A stretch of DNA of 34,722 nt from Planctomycetia bacterium. Its GTDB lineage: Bacteria > Planctomycetota > UBA8108 > UBA1146. A program made the position numbers and the translations under genes. The notes beneath the pieces are model-generated. The model made no database searches. It worked only from the letters and a program-made list of their open reading frames with translations, and was not told the origin of the DNA. This document shows positions 24,361 to 32,168 of this stretch, piece after piece (positions within the stretch are counted from its first letter, which is position 1; each line of letters begins with the position of its first letter). The stretch spans positions 1 through 34,722 of the forward strand of contig JAACCY010000104.1 in assembly GCA_009937185.1 (NCBI GenBank), read 5' to 3'.

Positions 24361-25776
24361 TTGATCATTGATCCGTCGAATATGCATCCCGGAGGTATTT
24401 CGCGTAGAAGCCTTCTTAAGGGATGTTGTGCAGGATTTGGCTCTCTCGCCCTCGATGGACTCATGGGGTCGTCCTCTCTTTTTGCTGGGATTCCGGGTGG
24501 ACCTCACCATGTACCCAGAGCGAAGAGGGTCATTTTCCTCTTCATGCATGGAGGGCCTTCTCAGGTCGACACGTTCGATTACAAGCCGCGATTAATCAAG
24601 GATCATGGAAAGCCATTGTCGTTGCCCTTACCTCGGGTCACATTTGCGGACCCTAAGCAATACGGGGGCGTATTGCAGTCACCCTGGGAATTCAGCAGGC
24701 ATGGGGAATCCGGGATGTGGGCGAGCACTCTGTTTCCCCACGTCGCAGAGATGGTCGACGATCTATGCTTCGTAAAAAGCTTACACGGGACGAATGACGC
24801 CCATGGAGGGGCACTGTTGGCTCTCCATACCGGCAGCGACACCTTTGTCAGGCCTAGCATGGGGTCTTGGATTCAGTATGGGCTCGGTGAGGAAAACTCC
24901 AACCGTCCCGGATTTATTACGATTTGTCCCACCTTGGGTCATGGGGGCGTGAATAATTGGTCCAGTGGCTTTCTGCCCGCTCGTTTTCAAGGGACTCCTA
25001 TCGGTCACGCAGGAGTGAAGGCCAGAGAAGCAACGATCCATCATCTGAAAAACAATCACTGGAATCAGGGATTACAGCAGCTGCAATTGGGACTGCTCGA
25101 AGAAATTAATCTAGAACATTTAGGAAAGAGAGAAACGGACGATGCTCTCGAGGCTCGAATCCGTTCATTTGAACTGGCATTCCAAATGCAAACAGAAGCT
25201 CCAGAGGTCATGGACCTCACAGGGGAAACAGAAACGACCCTCGATCTTTATGGTATCGATGAAGAGCCCACTGATAACTTCGGTCGTCAATGTTTGATGG
25301 CTCGTCGATTTGCCGAGGCTGGGGTTCGGTTTATTCAATGCACTCACTCTTATAAATGGGATCAGCACACCAACCTCGAAAGAGATCATTCGAAGAATGC
25401 TCATGAAGTGGATAAGCCGATCGCTGGACTTCTCAAAGATCTGAAAAGTCGAGGCCTACTCGAGGACACCCTCGTTCTTTGGGGTGGAGAGTTTGGAAGA
25501 ACACCGATGGCACAGGACGGGACAGGACGAGATCACAATCCTCATGGATTTACGATGTGGATGGCCGGGGGTGGAGTGCGAGGAGGTTTCTCTTATGGAG
25601 AGACAGATGACTTTGGTTATCACGCGGTGATCGACAAAGTGCACGTGCATGATCTTCATGCCACGATTTTACATTTGTTGGGAATCGATCACGAAAAGTT
25701 GACCTATCGCTACGCAGGTCGTGACTTCCGTCTTACCGATGTTCACGGCAGGGTGGTCAATGAGATCATTGCTTGA
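24361..25776 (+). CDS. DUF1501 family protein with Tat signal
   Basis: Exported protein of 471 residues from the sulfatase/alkaline-phosphatase-like DUF1501 family. The N-terminus has a twin-arginine signal: SRRSLLKGCCAGFGSLALDG. Conserved stretches include HGGPSQVDTFDYKP, MWASTLFPHVAEMVDDL, KSLHGTNDAHGGA, GPSMGSW-like RPSMGSWIQYGLG, and LVLWGGEFGRTPMAQ followed by GRDHNPHGFTMWMAGGG, which carry the likely metal-binding His and Asp residues. TTG at 24361 is the start by the spacing to GAGAG upstream; ATG 24382 would also retain the RR motif but lacks a ribosome site. It forms a pair with the DUF1549/DUF1553 gene directly upstream; partner proteins of this kind are probably folded before export. 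Biochemical activity unknown. Confidence 0.92.
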   Translation: MIIDPSNMHPGGISRRSLLKGCCAGFGSLALDGLMGSSSLFAGIPGGPHHVPRAKRVIFLFMHGGPSQVDTFDYKPRLIKDHGKPLSLPLPRVTFADPKQYGGVLQSPWEFSRHGESGMWASTLFPHVAEMVDDLCFVKSLHGTNDAHGGALLALHTGSDTFVRPSMGSWIQYGLGEENSNRPGFITICPTLGHGGVNNWSSGFLPARFQGTPIGHAGVKAREATIHHLKNNHWNQGLQQLQLGLLEEINLEHLGKRETDDALEARIRSFELAFQMQTEAPEVMDLTGETETTLDLYGIDEEPTDNFGRQCLMARRFAEAGVRFIQCTHSYKWDQHTNLERDHSKNAHEVDKPIAGLLKDLKSRGLLEDTLVLWGGEFGRTPMAQDGTGRDHNPHGFTMWMAGGGVRGGFSYGETDDFGYHAVIDKVHVHDLHATILHLLGIDHEKLTYRYAGRDFRLTDVHGRVVNEIIA

Positions 25777-25837
25777 GCGTGATTCTGTTGCGTTGGCGAT
25801 GGGGCGATAAGGGCAGATTTACGGCGTCATGAAGCAA

Positions 25838-25874
25838 AAAAAGGGCCCCGCACTCATCGTGCGGGGCCCTTTTT
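25838..25874. terminator. bidirectional intrinsic terminator
   Basis: AAAAAGGGCCCCGCAC (25838-25853), loop TCATC, and GTGCGGGGCCCTTTTT (25859-25874): a perfect 16-bp stem with As on one side and Ts on the other. It can end both the DUF1501 operon (+) and the lipoprotein gene (-) that points at it. Confidence 0.92.
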
Positions 25875-25970
25875 ACTGAAGCTCATATATACTGAAGCTC
25901 ATATATACTGAAGCTCAAATTTACTGAAGCTCAAATTTACTGGAGCACACAGGTTACTGGAGCACGCAGG
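25874..25970. repeat. six tandem 16-17 bp repeats next to the terminator
   Basis: Units start at 25874, 25890, 25906, 25922, 25938 and 25955. Units 1 and 2 are identical (TACTGAAGCTCATATA), units 3 and 4 are identical (TACTGAAGCTCAAATT), and units 5 and 6 are diverged (TACTGGAGCAC, then ACAGGT or GCAGG). The array starts in the T-tract of the terminator and ends about 43 bases before the stop of the minus-strand lipoprotein gene. The pairwise identity suggests duplication of two-unit blocks. It is not a CRISPR: there are no spacers. Confidence 0.85.
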
Positions 25971-26013
25971 CGCATTGAAAGCAGCCTTGCATGCTTGATC
26001 AAGGTCGAAAGTC

Positions 26014-26595
26014 TTACCAGTTGACTCCGGTCATCACCGAGAAGACAGATCTATCAGAAATACCGTCGTAGGTTGAGAAGCGGTAGTCGATACCAATGTG
26101 AGAGTTATCTCCCAGGTGAAGCACTGCGCCTCCGTGGAAGTAGACTCCGCTTTCATCGGCATTGACGTCGTACTCATTTATTTTCAGCTGAGTGATTCCG
26201 CCCCCTCCGATGAGAGAGAAGGGAGTGAAGGGAAGCTCAGCGGTGACTCGGCCACCGAAGAAAAATTCCGAGTTATCGATATCTCCCAAAACACCGTTGT
26301 CCTCGGTGGCGTTGAGGTATCCGACTTCCGGAGCAACGTACCAGTCACTCTTGCGAGCGCTGATCCAAAGTCCGTAACCATCGACGTCGACGAGATCCTG
26401 AGGATTTTCGTTGTAGTCATAGGTTCCATAAAAAGCGCTGACTTGCCCCGAATATGGTTTTTCGATCGGCTGATCGACTCCAGAGAAGGGGGACTTCGTG
26501 TCAGGTCTTAGACGGACCCAATCCTCATTTCCGGCGCAACCGGCGAGGAACACGAGGCACAAGAGAGCGATACTTGAGGTTTTGAGACTGGACAC
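26014..26595 (-). CDS. predicted outer-membrane lipoprotein with beta-strand-rich domain
   Basis: Protein of 193 residues. GTG at 26595 is chosen because GGAGA lies six bases upstream and it gives a textbook lipoprotein signal: SSLKTSSIALLCLVFLAGC with Cys20. The longer frame to 26670 would bury this signal. The mature part alternates short strands (YSGQVSAFYGTYDY; WYVAPEVGYLNA; FFFGGRVTAELPF; VYFHGGAVLHLG; HIGIDYRFSTYDG) and ends VMTGVNW with an aromatic residue, as in small outer-membrane barrels (OmpA/OmpW-like). No named family is recognised. It stands alone, pointing at the shared terminator; its promoter should lie in the 720-base gap to the right. Confidence 0.7.
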   Translation of the reverse strand: MSSLKTSSIALLCLVFLAGCAGNEDWVRLRPDTKSPFSGVDQPIEKPYSGQVSAFYGTYDYNENPQDLVDVDGYGLWISARKSDWYVAPEVGYLNATEDNGVLGDIDNSEFFFGGRVTAELPFTPFSLIGGGGITQLKINEYDVNADESGVYFHGGAVLHLGDNSHIGIDYRFSTYDGISDRSVFSVMTGVNW

Positions 26596-27316
26596 TTTGG
26601 GTCTCCAATTCTTCCATGGGCTAGGTGCACTAAAGGGCACCTTCGGTCGCGACAGAGGGCATAGACGCACAGGTTACCGGGTAGGCTTCCTGCTTCTCTT
26701 TAACCGTGTCTGGTTGATCGGGTTACTTTTCGGACTCCAATACTGCCAAATCTAGGAACCTTGGAAGTCTCAACTCCTTCGGTATAGATGACAGCATAAG
26801 AGCGGGATTCTAGACCGATGTCTGTAGAGCGGCAAGGGTCCCGCCTCAGGCTTTTCTTCTCAAGGCGTCCAACATCTCGTTATCGGAGCGGATTCTGGAG
26901 TAAAAAAGACCAATGATTGGGCAATTCTTGACTCGAACCGGGCATCTCTTACGATCACAGGTTGGCGGATCCCCCTTCGGGAGGTCCGTCAACCCCAGAG
27001 TTCCCAGGGGGGGCGGCTCAAGCCGTCTCTTCATGTTTTCATCACGATTCGGGGAATCCGGTTCGAATCCATGCGGATGTCGCGCTGATCAGGATTCTTC
27101 CTTTGGAAGATCTTCTCATGCTCGTCGAGCTTATTGAGGAGATTTTTTCGGGGATGTTGTCCTGCAGTTTGCGTCATTTGAAGTGACTACGATTTTTCGT
27201 GGCCACTTTTGCTGGCGTTGCTGTGGCTTCTGAAGAGTCTCAAGCATTGCATTCTGCATATTTTCGATCGGGTCAACTCACGGATTGCCAGGAGCCCCTG
27301 CTAGGGAAGGCCGCGC
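26596..27316. other. large intergenic region upstream of the pil cluster
   Basis: This 721-base gap separates the divergent lipoprotein gene and the first pilB gene. It contains a cluster of GC-rich hairpins at 26960-27058 and two GTTCGA-type sequences that do not fold as tRNA arms. A 62-codon minus-strand frame (27034-26846) contains three cysteines (CDRKRC, then VKNC) but lacks a convincing ribosome site or homology and overlaps the hairpins. The remainder, especially 27060-27300, shows nothing I can name. Confidence 0.55.
26960..27058. ncRNA. cluster of GC-rich hairpins, possible structured RNA
   Basis: Three adjacent stem-loops are seen: GGTTGGCGGATC (26960-26971) with GGTCCGTCAACC (26983-26994), 12 bp including two G-U pairs and capped by a CCCC-TTC-GGG loop; GGCGGC (27012-27017) with GCCGTC (27022-27027); and GATTC (27046-27050) with GAATC (27054-27058). 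CCCC 26993-26996 can also pair with GGGG 27007-27010. Strand is undecided because G-U pairs favour the + strand RNA. It is about 260-360 bases before pilB. It does not match the GEMM c-di-GMP, cobalamin, SRP or RNase P patterns that I know. Confidence 0.35.
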
Positions 27317-29011
27317 ATGAAGAAGAAAGTCGGAGAAATCCTGCTCGAAAAAGGCTGGGTTACCGAAGAGCAAGTTCAAAAAGCTCTCTCATACGGTAAG
27401 GCAGAAAATTGTCGTATCGGTGAGGCTTTGTTGAATCTTGAGATTTGCTCACAGGAGCAAGTCACGAGAGCGCTTGCGATTCATTTCCAGTTACCATTTG
27501 CCAACCTTGGTAAGCACGTGATTCCTCAGGAAATCATCGATGCTGTACCCAAGGATGTGGCACTGGAACATCGAATTATTCCGGTAGCTCGTAAAGGTCG
27601 AAGTCTGGTGATTGCACTCTCAGACCCGCTCGACTTCTTTGCTCTCGATAACCTCAGATTCATTCTTTCGACAGAAGTCGATTGTGCACTCGCTATGCCG
27701 GATGCCGTGGATGAAGCCCTCGACGATTACTATCGCTTAGCGGGGGGATACGACTCGGTTCTGGGTGAGGATGCCGGTTCAGACGAAGACGTCGAATTCG
27801 GTCGTGGAGATTATTCCGGAGAAGATGGGGATGCCAATGATGCTCCCGTCATCAAATTGGTGCATATGATCATTGCCAATGCGCTGAAGGCCGGAGCCTC
27901 TGATATTCATGTCGAGCCGATGGAGCACCATCTTCAGGTTCGGTACAGAATCGACGGTGTTTGCCAGATCATGGACTCCCCGCCAAAAAAACTGCAGGGC
28001 CCCGTACTCTCCAGAGTAAAAATTATGGCTCGTATGGATATGGCAGAGAAACGTCGACCACAGGACGGCCGTATCAAGATCAAGATTTCGGGTAAAGAGA
28101 TCGACCTTCGAGTCTCTGTTATCCCGACAGTTCATGGCGAGAGCATCGTTATGAGGATTCTTGACAAGGACGCGGGACTGGTTGATCTGGAGAAATTAGG
28201 ATTCCACGAATCGGATCTGAAAAGATTCAATAGGATCATCAAGCGCCCGAATGGAATCTTCCTCGTCACCGGGCCTACAGGTTCAGGTAAGACGACAACA
28301 CTTTATTCGGCACTGATGAATCTGAATAAGCCTGACACCAAGATCATTACTGCAGAGCACCCGATTGAATACAACTTGACGGGTATCAATCAGGCGGAAG
28401 TTCGACACGAAATCGGACTCGATTTCTCTCGAATCCTTCGCGCCATGATGCGTCAGGCTCCCAACATCATCCTTGTCGGTGAGATTCGTGACCGGGAAAC
28501 AGCGGACACCGCTATTCAGGCGGCCCTGACTGGACACTTGGTCTTCTCAACCCTCCACACCAATGATGCGCCGTCAGCATTGACGCGTCTCATTGATATG
28601 GGAGTGAAGCCGTTCCTCGTGGCCTCCGCAGTCCTCTCTATCATGGGGCAAAGACTGATCAGGAAATTGTGTTCGACATGCAAGGAAACCTACGAGCCGG
28701 CTGAAACTGAACTGCGAATGATTGGCCTGACCACTTCGGAGATACAAGGTCAGCAGATCTATAGGCCTGTCGGCTGTGACAAATGTTCTGGTGGATACAA
28801 AGGAAGACTTGGAATCTATGAGTTGCTGGAGATGTCCTCTGATTTGAGGGACCTGACTTTCAAAAAGTCGGTGTCGAAGGATCTTCGCAACAAGGCAAGA
28901 AGTGAGGGCATGGTGACTCTGCAGGAAGATGCTGTTCGCAAGTTGCTTGCCGGAGTGACCTCGGTTGAGGAAATCCTTCGTGTGACGCACTCCTCGGAGT
29001 TTGCTGGTTAG
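27317..29011 (+). CDS. pilB: type IV pilus/type II secretion assembly ATPase, first PilB/GspE paralogue
   Basis: Hexameric motor ATPase of 564 residues for a type IV pilus or type II secretion machine. The N-terminal MshEN-type domain (about 1-140) begins KKVGEILLEKGWVTEEQVQKAL and repeats the pattern as RIGEALLNLEICSQEQVTRAL. The core has Walker A GPTGSGKT at 319-326, Walker B region ILVGEIRDRETA, the His box HLVFSTLHTNDA, and a four-cysteine zinc site (C452, C455, C487, C490). Two departures: the Asp box reads TAEHPIEY with His348 where TxEDPxE is usual, and RQAPN (379-383) stands for RQDPD. ATG 27317 follows AGGGAAGG. A second paralogue and pilC follow closely. Confidence 0.9.
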   Translation: MKKKVGEILLEKGWVTEEQVQKALSYGKAENCRIGEALLNLEICSQEQVTRALAIHFQLPFANLGKHVIPQEIIDAVPKDVALEHRIIPVARKGRSLVIALSDPLDFFALDNLRFILSTEVDCALAMPDAVDEALDDYYRLAGGYDSVLGEDAGSDEDVEFGRGDYSGEDGDANDAPVIKLVHMIIANALKAGASDIHVEPMEHHLQVRYRIDGVCQIMDSPPKKLQGPVLSRVKIMARMDMAEKRRPQDGRIKIKISGKEIDLRVSVIPTVHGESIVMRILDKDAGLVDLEKLGFHESDLKRFNRIIKRPNGIFLVTGPTGSGKTTTLYSALMNLNKPDTKIITAEHPIEYNLTGINQAEVRHEIGLDFSRILRAMMRQAPNIILVGEIRDRETADTAIQAALTGHLVFSTLHTNDAPSALTRLIDMGVKPFLVASAVLSIMGQRLIRKLCSTCKETYEPAETELRMIGLTTSEIQGQQIYRPVGCDKCSGGYKGRLGIYELLEMSSDLRDLTFKKSVSKDLRNKARSEGMVTLQEDAVRKLLAGVTSVEEILRVTHSSEFAG

Positions 29012-29061
29012 TTAATTTTGAAATCTAACGGTGCCGCCCCGTCATGGCGGTGAGGTGAGAC

Positions 29062-30771
29062 ATGGCAATGGCTTCTCAGCCACTCGGACAGATCCTCAAG
29101 GAGATGGGTAAAATCTCCGAACTCGACATCCAGGAGGCGCTGCAGGATCAAAAAGCCCGCGGCGGCGCCATCGGTAAGATTCTTTCTGACAAGGGACTCG
29201 TTACTGAAGAGGACCTTCGCATTGCGATTGCAAAGCAGTCAGGAATGGAACCGGTCAATCTGGATGAAATCGTAATGACTACGGATCTTCTCGATATGGT
29301 TCCTGCCCACGTGGCAGAGACGTACCAAGTAATTCCTGTGGACTTTGATGGCTCAGTTTTGACGCTGGCCCTCGCAGATCCACAAAACGTGAGTGCACTC
29401 GACGACATGAAGTTCATGCTGAATGTCGACGTCAAAGGTGCTCTCAGTGATGCGACTTCTGTAGAAGCTGCATTGACGAAATACTACAGTGATCGTTCGG
29501 AATCGATGGAGAGCTTGCTCGGATCGATGGATTCCGGAGATATGGAAGTCATGGATGACAGTCGTCATCAAATGATGGACATGGATCAGTTGGAGAAAGA
29601 CGTCAACGCTGCTCCTGTGGTCAAACTTCTCAACATGGTGCTGTTGTCAGCGATCAAGGATCGTGCTTCAGATATTCACCTGGAACCCTTCGAGAAAGAG
29701 TTCAAGATTCGATACAGGGTAGACGGGGTTCTCTATGAGATGATGCCACCGCCAATACAATTGGCGAGGGCTGTGATCTCAAGAGTGAAAGTCATGTCCA
29801 ATCTGGACATCGCTGAGACGCGATTACCTCAGGATGGTCGTATCGAGTTGAACATTGCCGGTCGTCCGGTTGACCTTCGTGTTTCGACACTTCCGACTAT
29901 GTACGGAGAATCGGTCGTAATGAGGGTTCTTGACCGAGGTCAGGTTTCTCTCGATCTGGAACAGATCGGATTGAGAACCAAGGATCTGGAAATCATTCGC
30001 AAACTGATCCTGAAACCAAACGGGATCATTCTTGTGACGGGGCCTACGGGTTCTGGTAAGACGACCACTCTTTATTCATGTCTGAATGAAGCGAACGATC
30101 CGATGACCAAGATCATCACGACTGAGGATCCGGTAGAATACAACATCGATGGAATCGTTCAGATTCCCATCAACGAGGATATCGGGGTGACCTACGCTGC
30201 TTGTCTCCGTGCCATCTTGCGTCAGGACCCGGACAAGATTCTCGTCGGTGAGATTCGTGACCTTGAGACGGCTCAGATTGCTGTTGAGGCGAGCTTGACG
30301 GGTCACATCGTGTTCTCAACCCTTCACACCAACGATGCTCCTTCCTCAGTCATTCGATTGGTGGACTTGGGGATCGAAGCGTTCTTGCTGACTGCGACCG
30401 TTGAAGCGGTTGTGGCTCAAAGACTGGTGCGTCGTGTCTGTTCAGAGTGCAAAGAAGAGTTTGAGCCGACGGACGAAGTCTTGATGGAGCTCGAATTGAC
30501 CCGTTCAGATGTTCAGGGTCGAACGTTCTTCTACGGAAAAGGCTGCAAAGTTTGTAATGGATCGGGATACAAGGGTCGTATTGCCTTATTCGAGATCATG
30601 ATGATGTCGGACAGACTCCGGGATTTGATCATGGATGGAGCCAGTACACAGGAAATTCAAAATGCGGCTCGTGAAGAGGGTATGCAGACCCTCAGGGACG
30701 CAGGATTGATCCATATTTACGACGGTGTGACCACGATTGAAGAAGTCGTCAAGGAGACCATCGTCAGTTAG
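29062..30771 (+). CDS. pilB: type IV pilus/type II secretion assembly ATPase, second PilB/GspE paralogue
   Basis: Second motor ATPase (569 residues), about half identical to its neighbour by eye. The N-terminal MshEN-like domain has PLGQILKEMGKISELDIQEAL and GAIGKILSDKGLVTEEDL, where the usual arginine of RxG is replaced (PLG, AIG). The catalytic core is canonical: Walker A GPTGSGKT at 327-334, Asp box TTEDPVEY (D356), RQDPD (387-391), ILVGEIRD, HIVFSTLHTNDA, and a C4 zinc site (CSECKEEF and CKVCNGSGYKGR). ATG 29062 has GAGGTGAG upstream; a small GC-rich hairpin (CCGCC/GGCGG, about 29033-29050) precedes it. The gap to the first paralogue is 50 bases, so one transcript is likely. This copy is the more probable main extension motor. 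Confidence 0.9.
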   Translation: MAMASQPLGQILKEMGKISELDIQEALQDQKARGGAIGKILSDKGLVTEEDLRIAIAKQSGMEPVNLDEIVMTTDLLDMVPAHVAETYQVIPVDFDGSVLTLALADPQNVSALDDMKFMLNVDVKGALSDATSVEAALTKYYSDRSESMESLLGSMDSGDMEVMDDSRHQMMDMDQLEKDVNAAPVVKLLNMVLLSAIKDRASDIHLEPFEKEFKIRYRVDGVLYEMMPPPIQLARAVISRVKVMSNLDIAETRLPQDGRIELNIAGRPVDLRVSTLPTMYGESVVMRVLDRGQVSLDLEQIGLRTKDLEIIRKLILKPNGIILVTGPTGSGKTTTLYSCLNEANDPMTKIITTEDPVEYNIDGIVQIPINEDIGVTYAACLRAILRQDPDKILVGEIRDLETAQIAVEASLTGHIVFSTLHTNDAPSSVIRLVDLGIEAFLLTATVEAVVAQRLVRRVCSECKEEFEPTDEVLMELELTRSDVQGRTFFYGKGCKVCNGSGYKGRIALFEIMMMSDRLRDLIMDGASTQEIQNAAREEGMQTLRDAGLIHIYDGVTTIEEVVKETIVS

Positions 30772-30838
30772 GTCATCATCCACTAGGATATCAGCGACCG
30801 GGGCAAGAAGTCTTGGTCAGATTTAAGGAGCAACCCAG

Positions 30839-32080
30839 ATGGCGGTATTCGAGTTCGAGGCAATCGGACCTGGGGGACAAAAAAAGCGTAGTACTATCGA
30901 AGCTGCAAACCAGGCAGAAGCGATTAAGCAATTACGTTCCAGGGGCATGAAGCCAACAAAAATTCGTGAGAGTAAAAAAGCCGCAGCAGGAGGAGCAGCC
31001 TCGGGTGGTAAGAAAAAGAAAATGGGTGGAGGTCTGTTCGGTGGCTCAGTGTCACAGGCTGACCTTGTCCAGTTTACCCAGCAGTTGGCGACTCTTCAGG
31101 ACGCGGGACTTCCCATCGTGCGTTCGCTCAAGATTCTTGCGGACCAAATGAATCCGGGAGTCTTCCAGAACCAGCTCAATCAGGTGACAGAAGATGTTGA
31201 GGGGGGTTCCACTCTTTCGGAAGCTCTCGAAAAATATCCAAAGACTTTCGACACACTCTTCGTTGCCATGGTGAAAGCCGGTGAGGCGGGTGGTGTTCTC
31301 GATACCATCCTTCAGCGTCTCTCGGACTTCCAAGAAAAGTCGATGAAGCTGCGCAAGAAGGTTCAGGGTGCCTTGGTGTATCCGGTGGCCGTTATTTGTG
31401 TGGCCGCGTTGATCCTTGGTTTCATCATGACTCAGGTGATTCCTCAGTTCCAAAAAATGTTCGCCGATATGGATACTGCTCTGCCAGGTCCCACTTTGGC
31501 ACTTTTGGGATTTGCGGAAGCGGTTCAGGGATATTGGTGGGCTGCACCGGTAGTGATTTTCTTGGTGATCGCAGCATTGAAAGCGCTCGCCAAAACCAAC
31601 GGCGGTGAATTGGCCATCGATAAGTCCAAGTTGAACGCGCCGATCTTTGGGCAGATTGTCCGAAAGTCGACCATTTCCAGATTCTGCAGAACTCTTGGAA
31701 CCTTGATCAGTTCAGGTGTCCCGATTCTTGAGGCGTTGGAAATCGTGCGTGCCGCTGTTGGTAACCGAGTGATCTCGGACGCCATCGAGTCTGTCTGCGG
31801 CTCCATCCGTGAGGGTGAGACGATCGCAGAGCCTCTTGGGGCCTCCGGTGTTTTCGATCCACTTCTGGTGAACATGATCGATATCGGCGAGGAAACCGGA
31901 GAACTCGATAAGATGCTGAATAAGATCTCCGATAACTACGATCTCGACGTGGACGTCCTTGTGGACTCCCTTTCCAGTCTCTTGGAACCCGTTCTGATTG
32001 TGGGAATGGGAGGGGCCGTGGGATTCATCGTTGTCGCGTTGTTCATGCCGTTGCTCTCGATCATTCAAAAGGTCGGATAA
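30839..32080 (+). CDS. pilC: pilus/secretion inner-membrane platform protein PilC/GspF
   Basis: Integral membrane platform protein of 413 residues that couples the motor ATPase to pilin extraction. The N-terminus (FEFEAIGPGGQKKRSTIEA) matches PilC/GspF, followed by a Lys/Gly/Ala-rich linker at about 42-64, then two T2SF domains: the first with FTQQLATLQDAGLPIVRSL and VAMVKAGEAGGVLD, the second with FCRTLGTLISSGVPILEAL and NMIDIGEETGELD. Membrane segments lie near 182-205, 228-245 and at the C-terminus (about 383-407). The ATG at 30839 follows AAGGAG. It is the last gene of the pil unit, closed by a terminator 26 bases after its stop. Pilin, PilD and the PilMNOPQ genes are not in this window. 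Confidence 0.92.
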   Translation: MAVFEFEAIGPGGQKKRSTIEAANQAEAIKQLRSRGMKPTKIRESKKAAAGGAASGGKKKKMGGGLFGGSVSQADLVQFTQQLATLQDAGLPIVRSLKILADQMNPGVFQNQLNQVTEDVEGGSTLSEALEKYPKTFDTLFVAMVKAGEAGGVLDTILQRLSDFQEKSMKLRKKVQGALVYPVAVICVAALILGFIMTQVIPQFQKMFADMDTALPGPTLALLGFAEAVQGYWWAAPVVIFLVIAALKALAKTNGGELAIDKSKLNAPIFGQIVRKSTISRFCRTLGTLISSGVPILEALEIVRAAVGNRVISDAIESVCGSIREGETIAEPLGASGVFDPLLVNMIDIGEETGELDKMLNKISDNYDLDVDVLVDSLSSLLEPVLIVGMGGAVGFIVVALFMPLLSIIQKVG

Positions 32081-32106
32081 GGCATTTAACGATCGATGAC
32101 CAGATA

Positions 32107-32146
32107 GGGCCGTGTCGGGTATGATCCCGACACGGCCCTCTTTTTT
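32107..32146 (+). terminator. intrinsic terminator after pilC
   Basis: GGGCCGTGTCGGG (32107-32119), loop TATGAT, CCCGACACGGCCC (32126-32138): 13 perfect pairs, followed by TCTTTTTT to 32146. It closes the pil transcript and overlaps the extreme 5' end of the longest RNase R reading frame. Confidence 0.93.
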
Positions 32147-32168
32147 GTCTCCAATCAAAGGAACCCTG

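Noticed and set aside
25874-25970. CRISPR-like array
   Set aside because: Units are head-to-tail with no spacers and no cas genes nearby.
26926-26945. CCGGTTCGAGTC on the minus strand suggesting a tRNA
   Set aside because: The flanking pentamers pair at only two of five positions; no cloverleaf can be drawn.
26846-27034. 62-codon minus-strand ORF with three cysteines
   Set aside because: No convincing ribosome site, no recognisable family, and it covers the hairpin cluster. Kept only as a remark in the gap entry.
27055-27080. GGTTCGAATCC-like T-loop suggesting a tRNA on the + strand
   Set aside because: The bases flanking the loop do not form a 5-bp T stem, and no anticodon or acceptor stem lies upstream.
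29044-29058. Upstream ATG in frame with the second pilB gene
   Set aside because: It meets a TGA after four codons, so it cannot be the start.
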